NCBI GenBank assembly: GCA_026119855.1
Contig: JAOWBW010000248.1
Coordinates: 1,177,310-1,241,309, forward strand
Reading direction: 5' to 3'
DNA length: 64,000 nucleotides
DNA from: Campanula takesimana
Taxonomy: Eukaryota; Streptophyta; Magnoliopsida; Asterales; Campanulaceae
Position numbers and translations under genes: made by a program
Notes under the pieces: model-generated
Database searches by the model: none
Seen by the model: the letters and a program-made list of their open reading frames with translations, nothing else
Told to the model about the DNA's origin: nothing
Part shown: in pieces, positions 32,838 through 46,265 of the stretch
How the letters are laid out: the number at the start of each line of letters is the position of its first letter
Numbering within the stretch: position 1 is the first letter of the stretch

Positions 32838-33733
32838 TATTTCACTCCCATTTCTGAAGTAGGGATGTAGAGCACTTGAAACGGCACGGTCATGACCATG
32901 CTTTCAAATTCAACGTCCACCTCTATCATGCCCATAACTGTACGGCTAGTGCTATCATACTCTCGAATGACTTGGTTGGAGGGTTTCAAATATGTGCTCT
33001 CAAGTTCCAATATTCCTAGGATTCGGCTTGGCATTATGTTTAGAGCGGACCCACCGTTGACTAGTACTCTTGATGACGGTCTCCCCCTTACTCTTACCTT
33101 GAGGTGAATGTCCTCGTTGTGGTCGGACCCAAATGGTGGAAGGTCTATATCAGCAAATATGATGATATTTCCAAAGTGTATGTAACCAATCATTGCAGTA
33201 AGGTCATCGGGAGATGTTTTGGGAGAGATTGAAGTGTCGTCGAGGTTATTGATGATGATGTCTCGGTGTTTCCTTGATGATGCGATAAGGTCCCAAATGG
33301 ATATGTTTGCTTGAGTCTTCTTGAGTTCAAATAATAAAGGATCTTTGGGTACATCGTGTGCTTTCGATCTTGGAGAAGAGGTGCTTGCCGCAGAAACATT
33401 GGGATTGTTGCTCACAATGACTCGGCCGGAGCGAGTTGTCATATTGATGCTCCCTTCTTGCTTCTTGTTCCTATTCTCTAAGACTTCCCTCATATTCTCA
33501 TCATAAGTCACAGGATAACAAGAATTATCAATTTCATTCATAGCATTAGAGCCCTCATTCACATTTGGATTTGAATGACTGACCTCTTTAAACTCTTCTA
33601 ACTCTACTATATTGACATCACCCTCACTTGGAACTAGAAATTCCTTCTTGTCGATGAGGTCTTGGATGATGGATGAGGTCACGGATAGTGTAGCATAGCT
33701 CGGTAGTATGACCGCTATATTGATGATAAGCAC
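32837..33733 (-). pseudogene. Gypsy gag end and protease, copy 2
   Basis: Equivalent to 4936-5832, with VLVNGGSALNIMP again showing Asn for the catalytic Asp. The gag C-terminal zinc motif overlaps at 33624 upward in another frame and is then cut by CACTA-2. Confidence 0.73.
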
Positions 33734-34254
33734 ACCATTTGTTATGAGTGTGATTAGCGGAGACTACCTTGGGCTTGTAGTCTTTCAGAGCACTACAAGA
33801 AAAAGGGCAGATACCGACGGAATTTACCGACGGACTATAATCCGTCACTAATTGCAACGAATTACCGACGGAATAGCAACGACCTAGATTGGGAAACAAA
33901 ATCCGAAACTAGGACGAGAATACCGACGGTTTTAGTGACGGAAATACCGAGGGACAACATTCCCTCTCTAATCCGTCACTAATGTGGCGCCAAAATTTCC
34001 CGCCTTTCATTACCGACGGATTTATGACGGAATAAATGATTTTAATTTTTTAATTATTTAAAATAGAATAGCGACGGATCTAAGTCGTTGCTATATGAAT
34101 TTAAAAAAAATAATAAATCTATATTTTATGTAGCGACGGAATAGCGACGAATAGAGTTTACCAAGGGATAAAATCCGTCGGCACGTAAATAGCATATTTT
34201 TACCGACGGATTACCGACGGTTAAAATCCGTCGGTAAATAAATTACATATTTTA

Positions 34255-34700
34255 ATGATAGTATAATAAAGAAATGAGGGACGGACAATATCCTTCACTA
34301 TGAGTATTTTTTTTTTATTTTTTTTAATATAGATAAATGTTTTAGAACTTTTTTAGCAAAAAAGTGTTTTTTTTCAAAAACTAATATTAAAAAAAAAAGT
34401 TTAGAAAATTAACTAAACAAATGATTGTATAATAAAGAAAAAAAAAAAGGGACGGATAATATCCTTCACTACAAGTTTTTATTTTTATTTTTTATTTAAT
34501 ATAGATAAATATTTTAGAATTTTTTTAATAAGAAAATGTTTTTCAAAAAACTAATATAAAAAAATTAGAAATTAACTAAACAAATGATTGTATAATAAAG
34601 AAACAAAAAGGGACTGACAATATCCTTCACTATAAGCATTTTTCTGAAATAGAGTTAAATATTTTAGACATTTTTTTGAAAAAATTCACTTTTTTTATTT
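34255..34700. repeat. Triplicated AT-rich unit in CACTA-2
   Basis: Three tandem copies, each about 160-170 bp, start with TGATTGTATAATAAAGAAA or close to it and GGGAC..ACAATATCCTTCACTA, followed by ATATAGATAAATRTTTTAGAA. They lie just inside the left subterminal array. Confidence 0.7.
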
Positions 34701-34989
34701 TATATACTTTCATTTCTTTAAATATTCTTTACTTTTTTATGTAACTTTTTTTGAAAATTTTCACTACTAACCAAATCTCAAATAGTTTTCTTTATCCAAA
34801 TTTTTTTTATGCTATTGTCTGTTCCTATTTTTTCTTAATATTAATTTTTTAAAGTATTAAGTTATTTGAATTCATATATATTATTTGGAAATAAACCACC
34901 GGTTCAAAATGCTGATTTTTTAAACTAGCCGTTTATTTTCGTTAGAAATCTTATTGAGACCGATATTTTTTTTTTTTTTTTTTTTACTA

Positions 34990-35375
34990 TTTTACTATCT
35001 ATAGATATCACCTTCCTCCTCCCATTTGAAGCTTCATCATTTTGGTGGCATTTGTAATACTCCCTCCGTCCCATTTGAAGCTTCACCATTTTGGTGATGT
35101 CACACAAATTAAGAAAAATGATGAGTGTAAGATGGTTTGTGAGAGAAAAGAAGTTAGTGGGTATGACTGATGCCTACAATTTAAATATGTGAGAGGGAAA
35201 AGTTAGTGGGTATTACAAGTGGGCCCATAATATAAGTATGTGAGAGAAAGAAGTGAGTGAGTGTGACAAATGGGCCCTATAATTTTTACCATTTTAGGAA
35301 AGGATGAAGCTTTCAACGGGACACCCATTTGGGTAAATGGTGAAGCTTCAAATTATGGGGCCCACTTGTCATACC
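34990..35375. mobile_element. Stowaway-like MITE sequence inside CACTA-2
   Basis: CTCCCTCCGTCCC at 35060-35072 begins a stretch with TTTGAAGCTTCACCATTTTGG, whose inverse (AAATGGTGAAGCTTCAAA) lies near 35335-35352. An additional direct copy of the GAAGCTTCA..CATTTTGGTG segment precedes it at about 35025. The boundaries are imprecise. Confidence 0.5.
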
Positions 35376-36249
35376 CACTATTTTTTATCACAATAATATC
35401 AACTTATTCTGTTTAATTTCTTACAGATAATTGCTCAATTTTTTTTACATTTAATATAAGTGAATTTTAACTAATTAGTGATTATTTTAATAAAATTTCA
35501 AATTTCATAAAATACACTAATAAAATCTTCAAATTTCAATTGAGTTTAAATTATTTTTTGAAGCAAAAAATACACTAATAAAAATATTAATAAATTAATT
35601 AATTGCATGTTCTTTTGATTTGTTGAATTTGAAACTAACAAAATAGAATTAATTACATAAACTTATTTTATATTACCAATTTTAAATTCATAACATGATG
35701 GATTAACTGAAATTTATACATCCAGAAATTAAGTGCGTTCTTTCTTTTATTGGTGCTTTTAAAGAGAAAAGGGACCTAATTTGTCACATATTAGTTTGGT
35801 CGAAGCAGAAAGATGAATGGAAGAATAGATACCAACACTTAGGTGAAACGAGGCCACTTAACACAAGGTGAGGTCGTTCCTTTATTCAACCAAACGACTT
35901 CGTTTGGTTAAATGGTCCACGTATATAAGTAATTTTGCCAATTAGGATGTCCAGTTAACAATTTCGTTAAATTTGAACGAAAATATAACAGAGGTCGTAT
36001 TTGGTGTCCAAAAGTTGAGTACAGGGGCATAATTGCCAATAAACTGGTCTAAGGGCATATCAGCATGTAAGCCCTAAGTACAAGGGTACAAATTACGACG
36101 AATGGTTGTTTGAGTCGTCCTTTGGGGTATAACAGTATATAAAGTTTAGGGTATAGTGTTTAGAGTATAGTGCTATACTCATTTCGTCTCATCACAAGTG
36201 ACACTGCCTTTTTTTTTTTTAAAGTATATGATTTAGGGTTTACGGTGTG

Positions 36250-36282
36250 TATATACATTATTATTATTATTATTATTATTAT
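36250..36282. repeat. (ATT)n microsatellite
   Basis: A run of ATT trinucleotides inside CACTA-2. Confidence 0.85.
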
Positions 36283-36699
36283 GTTGGTAAGCAATTATTT
36301 TTATTCTATTAACATGTATTATTATTATTAGTAGTAACTAATTATTATTGTTAATATTATTTTTACTAATCATTATAATCATCAAGATAATTTTAGTAAA
36401 AAATAAATAAACATAAGAGTTTCAATACTTTATTGGAACACAAGTATTTACATGTATCACTAGTCTAAGCAACATCTTCACCATTAAATACATCATTTAT
36501 AATTGAATCTAGTGGCCCAAATTCATCCAAGAAAACACAAATAGACTTCACTTTGATTGGCTTATTGATGTCCACATGGATTGACTCATAAATCAATCTG
36601 GACCATTGATATAACAGATCCAACGAACCCAAATTCATCAAAACAAACAAAACCCTATCTCTAACTCTATCCGCCTCCCTCTTACTCATTCTCCCTCTA

Positions 36700-37251
36700 G
36701 CCGCCTCCCTCTTCTCCCTCACGTCCCTCTTCTCCCTCTCTCTCTTCTTCCCCATTCACGTTTCCTTCTCCCTCTCTCTTCTTCGCCATTCACTTTTCTC
36801 TCTTCTTTTCACGCACACAAGCAGCGCCGTTCACCGCTTCTCCCCTTCACTGCCGTCGACCCCACCATATCTGCCCCCCTCGCCTCGCCCTTCTCCCTCA
36901 AAATTAACACTCCGATCTTCATGAAGAATGACAAGATCTACTCCAGTTTGACCGCCTCGTGGCCGAAGACGACGACTTCCAGCCTCTTCGGGAGTACGGC
37001 AACGTCATCCTCGTCCGCCCTATTCCTCCGCGGGAGTCAAGGCGCGCCTTCTTGCCCAGTGACGAGGTCGACGCCTTCCACAATGACGGCAAGGTGAGAA
37101 TTTTTTTTTCCAGATCTGTAAATTACTGTTTATTTATTTATTTTTTTAAAATATTTGATTTTAATGTATCTTTATGTTTTTATTTCAGATCTGGGCAAGT
37201 GGTGTTTGGTGGGGCTTCCAAGATATAGTTGAGGGAAGGGTGAGGAAATAA
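36700..37251 (+). pseudogene. Captured host gene fragment in CACTA-2, possibly Agenet-related
   Basis: A C/T-rich leader-like tract (36700-36900), then a GC-richer coding-like stretch from 36932, unlike the AT-rich surroundings. It reads ...FDRLVAEDDDFQPLREYGNV, then RPIPPRES and LPSDEVDAFHNDGK to 37093. A canonical intron (GTGAGA at 37094 to TTTATTTCAG at 37188) leads in phase to IWASGVWWGFQDIVEGRVRK and a stop (37249-37251). The RP-PP...VDAFHNDG..WWG pattern recalls plant Agenet/DUF724 proteins, but only a fragment is present. A stop precedes the open frame. CACTA elements are known to carry such captured pieces. Confidence 0.45.
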
Positions 37252-38107
37252 TGGACTTAAACTGAATTTTTTGATTTTGAGGGATCAAAGTTGAAAAGAA
37301 ACACATATGTAAGAACTAAGTTGAGTAATAGAGAAGTTGAGGGGAGAAAAGTGCAACTAGTTAATATTTCTGAAATATCAAGGACTAATTTGAGAATGTC
37401 TAAAATATTAAGGACTGATTTAAAAATAAGAGATATTAATGAACTGAGATGAGCATTAGAGAAGTTGAGGGAGCATAGTGTAACTATTGTAATATTTTTG
37501 AAATTCTGATGACTGATTTGCAAATCTCTTAAATATTAAGTACTAATATTAAAATAAGAGAAATTAATAAAATGACTTAAATTGATTGACATCATAATTT
37601 TTTTAATAAAAATATTCAGCATTTGTATATTTAAAAATATATTTAATAAATATTTTAAATGTATATATGCTATTTTTTTTAAATAATGTACAAATTTAGC
37701 GACAGAAATAATCCATCAGTAATATTAAATACAAATAATAATAAATAGAGCTGCATAAATAGTAGCGACGGAAAATTCCGTCGATAATACATCGCTTAAA
37801 TTGTTTAAAAATAAAACGACGATTTAAATAAAGACGGAAACTTCGTCGCTAATCCGTCGGCTTGGTCTTTGGATTGGTCGATTATTTTACGATTTTGCCG
37901 ACGGATTATTAAACAATGGCGACGGAATAATCCCTTGGTAAGGCAATTGAAAATCCGTCGGTAATCCGTCGAAAGATTTTACCGACGCACGTTTTAACAT
38001 CGGAAATTAAACGTTGAAAATCCGTCGCTAAATCAATTTAGTGACGGATTTTGGATGATTACCGACGGAATAATCCGTCGGTATCTGCCTGTTTTCTTGT
38101 AGTGGAG

Positions 38108-39071
38108 GTGTGATTTGTTTCTTGGCCACAAGAGCCTCGAAAGCCTCGATTTGAGTTATGCCTTCCAGGAGAGTGTAGACACGATCATTTTGGAACTTCT
38201 TGCCTTGAGGCGGAGGTACCCTATTATAGCTCCCTTTGTCAAAAGTGACGGCATTGAGTGAGGCCTCTTTTGTTGCAATAGAGGTGGCTTTGTAGGGGAA
38301 ATTGAGAGTGGTTTTCTTGAGTTCCTTGAGCAACTCGTCCACACAGATCCCTGCCTCGTACATTTGAGCAAAATTGGAGTAGTAACCCCTACTTAAATGG
38401 GTGCATAGATCAATTTTTAGGCACTTGAGGAAGATGTCCATTTGCTCTCTTGTTTTGGGTCTTTACCCAATTGCAGCAAGTTTATCATTCCACCTCCTTA
38501 TAGAGTCAATAAAGGACTCATTGTCCCCTTGGGTGGTCTTCTCAAGCTCTTTCTTTTTTGGGCGGTGCGTAGTGTTGCCTTGGTATTGTGATTTGAAGGA
38601 AAGCATGGTGGCGTCCCAATCAAGACGAGTGGCAAGAGGAAGAGTTGCATACCAATCTTTGGCGGCCCCCTCGAGAGTGAGTGGGAAACATTGTGCCATC
38701 GCCTTTGGAAAGACATTCTTTGGAACCATGACCCATATTTAAGTTTCAATGTGAGCCATTGGGCATGAATTTCCCTTGAACTTGCTGATATCGGGCATTT
38801 TGAACTTATCGGGGAGAGCGGCCATTGTGCTCATGAGAATCGATGATTGATAAAGGCTTGTGTCGGAACCTTTTCCCATGTTGACCCCATTAAACCGTTG
38901 GTCGATATAGGCCATAATTTAATCGACCATCTTGTTGTCATTTTCATCGGACTTAGGCTCTTGTTTCTTCTTGCGGGAGCTAACATATAGGCTTTCAAAC
39001 AAACCTTTAACCCATACGGCCTTATTTTTGCCTTTGGAGAGCTCGGTGAGTTTAGCCTTCATTCGGTCCAT
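38108..39071 (-). pseudogene. Gypsy gag N-terminal part, copy 2
   Basis: The gag portion on the far side of CACTA-2, starting at ATG 39071. It has the gag core and the same two stops as copy 1. A private stop (GAA to TAA on the sense strand) lies near 38922. Confidence 0.72.
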
Positions 39072-40710
39072 TTCAATTTCATGAGCTTCCCTTTCACTGT
39101 CCCGGTGAGCTTGAAATCTTTTGTTTGAGCCTCCTTGTTAAGAGTGGAGACTTATTTTTGGAGAGATTGTACCAAGGCAGTACGTTGTTCGAAGGACAAG
39201 GCATTTTTAGTGTTGGAGTCATTTGCAGAAGTGCCAGCCATTGACGTTATTGGAGTGATGTCTTCACGAACTAGTCTTCCTGTTGAGTCGTCGTAGATGC
39301 AGGGAGAACCAATCGGACCTAAATTGAGAAGGGGCCCTTGTCAGTCTTGAGTAACACTTTCGGTCCTTGGAGAGGCTCGAACACACAATGGGCACACAAC
39401 TCGGACCACATAAAGAAAAAAGACTCTTTTATTTATTAAGTCGGAAGGACGTAGTCCTTTTTAGAGTTTCTAGAAAAGTAGTGGAATCGTCACACTAGTA
39501 TATAGACCATATCGCGGCCCCATATACTCATCGGATTCCACCACGCTTGTGAGACCTAAATGTGGGATTAAACTAAATTAACGTCGTAAAGCATACATAT
39601 GGCTACGTAGTTTTATTTTGTCCATAATAACCACTTGTTTCATGTATATTTTTAGGACGTTAGTTTGGGGAAATCTCGACACAAAAAAATCGACTTGGTC
39701 ACAGAGTGTTAGACCTTAACTAGAATGTGTTGGCTTATGCTTAGCTAAAGAGAGGTTTAAAGGTGACCCCCAGCATGTAGTCATGAATTACACTACGGGC
39801 TGAGGTTTACCACTTCGAGAGAGTCAAGGTCGGGTAGAGCTTGAAACTCTCTAGGATGGGCCTCGATGGATTTGGGTTATTGTGAATACCCCTTTCTGAA
39901 TGCGGGCAACGCACGGAAAGTTTCTTATTATTTATATTTTTTTTACCTTTTCTTTGGGATTAGGATATTCAAGTTGGCATTCAATTTATTATGAGTCGCC
40001 ACGCCGTTTTATTGAGCTAAAATATTGAGAAAAGCTAACAGAGAGGGTTCGGGGGTCAAGTTATGATAAGAGAAGAATATAACAGTGATCACTCCTATCG
40101 CTCGATAGATCGGAATTTCTATCATGATAATTGTGTTAGTAGTGTGTTAGTGATTTTGACCGGATCTGAAGATTGCCTACGTTCCTCTCGTATGAGAAGC
40201 TCAGGTCGACATAGTTCGCACATAATCAGAATAGAATGATGAAGCGGGATCATGCATAATGATAGGGGAGGAGAAGGAATCATACAAGATGATCACATCC
40301 TAGAATAATGATTACACCATCTATAGGATCAATGTGTAGTCATCACACTCATCATAGGAGAATTAATGATCATGGGAACATTTACCTAAAGTTTAGGGTT
40401 TAGAAGAAGTTCCTAGATCTTGTCGATCATCATCGGCTATGCATATATTTAGGGATTAGCACCCTAGATCTAATATGTTACGCATGTATAAGTCTTAGAT
40501 CTAGCATAATAATAAGAAACATCATGAATCATATGAATAAACACATAAATATGAAAATCTCTACCCTAGATATAGAGCATAATATAAATTGTAGTTAAGA
40601 ACATGAAGAACACATTATGAATCATATGAATATGGATGCATAAACATAATAAAAACATGTATAAATCAGATCTACACTAGTAAAACATAGTAAAAACCTC
40701 ACCAATCTTG
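39072..40710 (-). mobile_element. Gypsy leader, PBS remnant and probable 5' LTR, copy 2
   Basis: Equivalent to 6860-8490. The same degenerate PBS is seen at about 39480-39493 and the same conserved block at about 40156-40207. No separate gene is visible. Confidence 0.48.
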
Positions 40711-42246
40711 ACAAGAACGAAGCCCAATCTGGGACGTGGATTCGCTGGACCTTCGGGATTGCTAGAAAGGCTTGGGGAGAGAGTTCTGTCATCAGTTTTG
40801 ACTCTGGAACTCGAAGGAGAGAATTGATTGGTTCTTTGTTTCTTGTTTGAATTCCTTCACTTACCTCCCTTATCACTTGTGTAGAAGGATGATTCCTTCT
40901 TATTCTGGCTGGGGGATCTCTTCTTATAATTTCATGAACCTCTGCACCATTTGGATTTTCTTCTTCTGTTTCAGCAGTTGTACTTAAATCAGGTGTTACC
41001 GGAAGTGTTGCCTCGTTAGTGGTAACACTTTGGCCAGCACCTGCGTCATCAACAGAGTTAGAATTTTCTCTGTTATCATTCAGCTCATCCAATAGAATCA
41101 AGGGAGGTTCCTGAGGTCCTTCACCTGTAATACTCGACAGGTCATCAAAAGAAATGTTAACCGATTATTGGATAGTTTTCAACCTTAGATTGTACACCCT
41201 ATATGCTCGACTATTTTGAGCATACCCAAGAAAAATTGCCTTATCACTCTTAGAGTCAAAATTTTCAGTTGATCACGATCATTTAGAATGTAACATATAC
41301 ACCCAAAAACATGAAAATAGTGAACTTTAGGCTTCTTGCCATTCAAAATCTCATAAGGTTTCATTGTGGTACCGGGTCTTAAAAAAACTCTATTTGCCAT
41401 GTGACAAGCGGTATTTAATGCTTCGGCCCAAAATTTTTTAGAAATTTGTTTAGAAAACAACATTACACGGGCCATTTCAAGTAAAGTCCGATTTTTCCTT
41501 TCGGCAATCCCATTTTGTTGAGGAGTTTTGGGTGCCGAAAATTCATGGTGTATTCCCATTTTCTCACAAAAGGAAGAAAAGGAAACATTTTCAAACTCTT
41601 TACCATGATCGGATCTTATACGAGAAACAGAAGCACAAAACATGTTTTTAATTCTTGAGTGAAAGATTTTAAATTTTTCAAAAGCCTCAGATTTTTCTTT
41701 TAAGAAAAAGATCCAAGAGAACCTAGAAAAATCATCAACAATTACCAACGAATATTTCTTACCACCCAAACTATCAACCTCAACTGGACCCATTAAATCC
41801 ATATGTAAAAGTTGAAAACAATGTGTTGTTCCAGAGTACTGCTCATGGTATTGGGCAGCACTGTGAGCAACACGAGTTTGTTTGCCTTTAAGACAACCTT
41901 CACAAATGATTTTGTTTTTAAAATCCACATTAGGAACTCCTTGAATAGAACCAAGATTAACAATTTTTTCAATGTTTCGGAAATTTGCGTGTCCTAACTT
42001 TTGATGCCACAAAGTGGTGACATCAACTCTAACAGAGTTGCATACCTGTTTATCTTCAATTCAATAACAATTGTCAATAGATCTAGTACCTGACATCACA
42101 CACTTGTTAGTACGATCAAAGACCTCACAAGTATTTTTATTAAATTTCACCTCTTAATCATTGTCACAAAGTTGGCTTATACTAATTAAATTAGCTACGA
42201 AACCATCTACATGTACGACATGTTTTAGGGCAGGGAAACCGGGCAC
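40711..42246 (-). pseudogene. Copia A integrase and linker, copy 2
   Basis: The same GAG-pre-integrase and integrase core as copy 1, with the three acidic catalytic residues kept (LHMDLMGP, RSDHGKEF, NGIAERKN). The linker frame starts lower (41101) because of a private stop (GATTATTGG near 41162). The TAA and TGA upstream of WHQ are shared with copy 1. Confidence 0.78.
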
Positions 42247-42634
42247 ATTTAGTGTTCCTTTCATAAGTAACATTACCTCCAAGAACAGATTCATAGTCTT
42301 TTAAAAACATTTTTGTTCCCGTCATGTGACATGAACACCCACTATCAAAATACCATGAACCTTCAACATTAGTTCTTAAGGCAGTAAAAACAACATCACA
42401 TCTTTGATTGTTTTTAGGTCTCCATTCTTTCTTACTTTGCTTTTTATTTCTCTGATAAGCAGTGTTATCAGAAGTAGTGGGTAACACTTCAGGTAACACT
42501 GAGGAACTGGACTGATTTCTCTTCAGAAAAATATGACAATTTTTCTTAAAATGTCCAAAAGTGTGACAATAAGTACACACTTTCCCTTTATCAGAGGTTT
42601 TGGAAAAAAAAATCTTTATTCTTTCCACGTTCAT
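42247..42634 (-). pseudogene. Copia A zinc knuckle and protease, uninterrupted copy 2
   Basis: The CCHC knuckle and DSG protease site as in copy 1. Here the sequence runs without interruption across the CACTA-1 empty site into the pre-integrase region, which shows the original arrangement. A frame loss just after GGNVTYE is shared with copy 1. Confidence 0.8.
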
Positions 42635-44260
42635 TTAAAAAACAAGTTTGATTATCATCCAACGATAAAGAAGAAATGATATTATCTAAAGAATCCTGAA
42701 AACCAATACCTTCCCTGAGAGGTTTACTTAACATGAGGATCTCATCCAGTTTGGTAGACCCCGTGTTGAGTTTCTTGAGAGTGGTTTCGGCTAGAGACAA
42801 TTTCTTCTTGACTTTCTCCAGCTCAGCATCCTTCTTTGTGAGTTGGATTTCAAGATTAGCCATGCCAAGCCTTAGTTGCTGAGTTTCTTTGGTCAAGAAT
42901 TGCACCATGCTATGCTCCTTCTTGTATTCTTCAAGAATGTCCTCATAAAGATTCTTTAATCCTCTTATGAGTTCATCCATACTCATCTCAGCATCATCTT
43001 GAAAACTTCCTGCATCCAGATTAATAGACCCCACAAAACAAACAGCATTAGTAAAATTGAAATCATTATACCTGCTGGGTATTATCATAGGTCTTATCCC
43101 ACTTGGGTTATCACTTGGGATAGTACTTTCTGTGTCCGAGTCACAAATAGTGACAAACATGGTTGTCTCATCTGGGTTTTGATCATGGTCCACTCCTTCT
43201 TCTTCATTGTCATTGAGAGACACCCATAAGCCCTTACCCTTCTTCCTCAGATTGTTCGTGCATTCATTGGCATAGTATCCCCATCCCGAACACGTATGGC
43301 ATTGAATGGAGTCAAGATAATTAGGATTTGATCTTGACTAATCGGAGGAAGCCCTACGGATTGGGTTTGCTTTCAGGGTGGTTGGGAGTGACCTTCTTGG
43401 CATCGAATCATACACCTTGGTTTGTTGCTCCTTTGCTTTTACCTGCACATTTTCTTTGTTAAACTTCCTTAACATAGAGTTATATTTTCCAGCAAGTAAA
43501 GAAACACTAGAATTTTCATCAATTTCTTCAAAAACCTCTTCTTCCTCATCTTTTCAACACTCGAGGGTTTAATTTTCAAAGCAACACTTTTTCCTTTAAT
43601 AGCATCACTTTGATCAGAAAGGTTTAATTCGAAATTTTGCAAAATACTCATCAAAGTATTTATATCCATGGTTGCAAGATTGTGAGCCTCTTCAATAGAT
43701 GAAACTTTTATATTGAAGCGCTCAGGAAGAGTTCTAACTGCTTTTGAAAGAAGTTGTTTGTTAGTAAAAGGTTCACCCAAAACATGACATTCATTAGCAA
43801 TATCAAAAAGTTTTTCAAAATATGAAGTAATATCTTCATTTTCACTCATCCTCAATCTTTCAAATTTGCTAGTGAGTCTTCTAAGCTTAGTTTCACGCAC
43901 ACTACCATCCCCTTCACAAAATCTTTGTAAGGTATCCCATGCCTCCTTAGCAGTGGGAGTATTTTGAATGAGTTTAAAAATATGCATATCAACCCACTCA
44001 TAAATGGCATTAAGTGCCTTTTCATTAAAACTAGCTAGGTTGTTTTCCTCATTAGTCTACTTGGATTCAGGTTTGACTTGAAAATCACCATATTCATCCG
44101 GCAGTAACAATGGGATAGAATAACCATTCACAATAGATCACCAAGCCCGGATATCAATTGATTTGATATACGAACGGAGGTGGATCTTCCAATAGGCGTA
44201 ATTCGAACCATCAAGATTAGGAAGCCTTTTTTTATTAGGATTGGCTGGATCATAAGCCAT
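42591..44260 (-). pseudogene. Copia A gag, copy 2
   Basis: Starts at ATG 44260 and stays in frame through the LPNLDGSNYAYWK motif, unlike copy 1, because its homopolymer has seven bases. It then meets stops at about 44150 (shared TGA) and 44057 (private TAG). A private one-base deletion in a T5 run (about 43552) breaks the centre, leaving frames 43987-43469 and 43223-42591. Confidence 0.8.
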
Positions 44261-44313
44261 GACACACTGGATTGAAGTAATTAGTATATCAAGTAACCAG
44301 CTCTGATGCCAAT

Positions 44314-45236
44314 TGAAAAAGCAAGTCGATGGCTTCAGTCAGAAAGGAAGTGATATCAAAGGTGTTGTCACTACAACGATATCACTTCTGGAAATACTTA
44401 ACACACACGAACATAAAACAAATTCTGAAAAGAGTTTGCAGCAGAAAAATCACACAAGAAATATTTTTCTCAAGATATATAAGTTAAATATCTTGAGGGA
44501 TGCCTCAAAGGCGAGACCTTCACAAATTAATATGAAATGAGTACAAGGCCGAAAGTTCCCTAATGCTATTACAATGAAATCTTTGTGGAACGACTAAGAC
44601 TATACACGAGACCCTATCCTAGCCAAGACAAACTTATAATCTACAATTACAAGAATGGAAATAGGTTTGGGAATACGGGGTTTATCGGAACCAAGGAGTG
44701 TATAGCCTTTTCTTGTGTGAGAATGTGTGTTGAAGTAGCTTCAAGTGTTGTATCTTCAAAGACATTCTCTCTTGCTTTTTATAGGCTTGAGAATACTTGG
44801 GGAATACATAAATGTGGCTGGGTTTGTGATTAAAAACGTGGTGGAGTGGAGAGGTGGAGTGGCCGAGCCTTGGGGATAAATTTCTCCACATGTCCATATT
44901 TGTAGGAGCTAATTCTTGGTGCCCAAGTCCAAGCATACCCGACTTGTACCTTCTAGCTATGGAAGCCTTGTACATTCTTGATCAACAATCAGCCCTTTGA
45001 ATGGGTCAATATCCCATGTGTTTGTTGTTGAGAAAATCCCACATGTTTATGGATAAAATCCTCTTTTATCCATAATTCTTTATTTAACTTCCTTGCAATA
45101 TTCTAGCATAGTATATACCTAAAATTGGACCAACAATAAACACAAAACTTGCATAAATATTAGACATTAGTATAGCAATTATTTATGAAGCAAATATCCA
45201 TATATAATCCCAGACAGTCCGTCAGTATCACTGGGA
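44314..45236 (-). mobile_element. Copia A 5' LTR, copy 2 (truncated)
   Basis: Same LTR as 23262-24232, preceded on the element side by a PBS with CATCAGAGC. The outer end is removed by the deletion that joins it to the Stowaway-like motif at about 45234. The palindrome of copy 1 is imperfect here. Confidence 0.5.
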
Positions 45237-45299
45237 CAGAGGGAGTAAAATATGAGCGGGACAGAGGGAGTAAATGATTTGGGTTTTGACTTTCTAATG

Positions 45300-46189
45300 G
45301 GACACTTATTGGTTATTTGAAAGATGGACTGATATTTCGCTGTCTACCTGTTTTTTGCTGTAGCTATGGACTAGTCTTCTTTGTAGTTTCTAATAAATGT
45401 TTTGTAATTTTTTTGGCACAGTTTGTTCATACAAACCGAATCAAGTGTTATCCTCAAACCAAAATGCAGAATTTTCACGTTAATTGGGGAGGATACTTGT
45501 ACAACCGATTTCTAAAGGGGAAGATGGCAGGGAAGTAGTAGAAAATAGGTATTACATAGAATTTTAGTTTTAATTATTGTTGGTATATTGTAAGATTAAC
45601 TATATCATTGGTGATCAAGAACAAATATCTTTAACTCTTGCTAGTTTATAACATTGTGTGGATGATTGTAAAAATTATTGTTGGTGTATGTAATGAAATG
45701 TTGATTGTTCTTGTTATTGTTGAATGAAATGTTTGTTACTTCATACTAAGTTATATTTGTTTGATTTCTTGGTTATAATTTGAAATAGGTGCAGAAGGGA
45801 TTTTTTTTAAGATAGCCTTACATAGCGCTTTTTATGTGCTAGCTTAATAATTAATAAAAATTGAGCTTGCATAGCGCTTTTCCATGTGCTATCTAACGTT
45901 AAAATTTTAAAACTTATATTGAGCTAAGATAGCGTAACAAAAGCGCTACCGTAGCCTACATTTTGAAGAAAACAGGATCTTGCATAGCCAATAAAAGGCG
46001 CTATGGTAGTTGTTTTCGAAAAATAAAAAAATTCATAAGATAGCATTTATAGATGCGCTATGGTAGCTACTGCACTTAGATAGCGCATATTAAGCTCTAT
46101 GGTAGCTTGAATAGCGGTCGCTACCATAGCGCTTATATGCGCTATGTAAGCCTAAAAAAACGCTATGTAAGGCTTGTTCTGTACTAGTG
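45300..46189 (+). mobile_element. CACTA-like 3' end fragment, copy 2
   Basis: Same fragment as 24441-25322: short frame 45317-45538, AGCGC-word array from 45811 and terminal TACTAGTG at 46189. Confidence 0.5.
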
Positions 46190-46265
46190 TCATGTTTCAG
46201 AACGGATCCTATTTTTTATCGTCAACCCCACATTGCCTTGCAAGAAGCGTCACCGAGGGGATACT

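Larger units (their letters stand above)
33791..38104. mobile_element. CACTA-2, non-autonomous CACTA transposon
   Basis: A 4314-bp element with CACTACAAGAAAAA at the left end and a matching right end (TTTTCTTGTAGTG, one A/T fewer), flanked by GAG (33788-33790 and 38105-38107). Copies 1 and 3 have the empty site with one GAG. Subterminal arrays are made of TACCGACGGA/TCCGTCGGTA words, quite different from the GCGATGG words of CACTA-1. I see no transposase. The interior holds AT-rich repeats, Stowaway-like sequence and a gene fragment. Confidence 0.9.
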
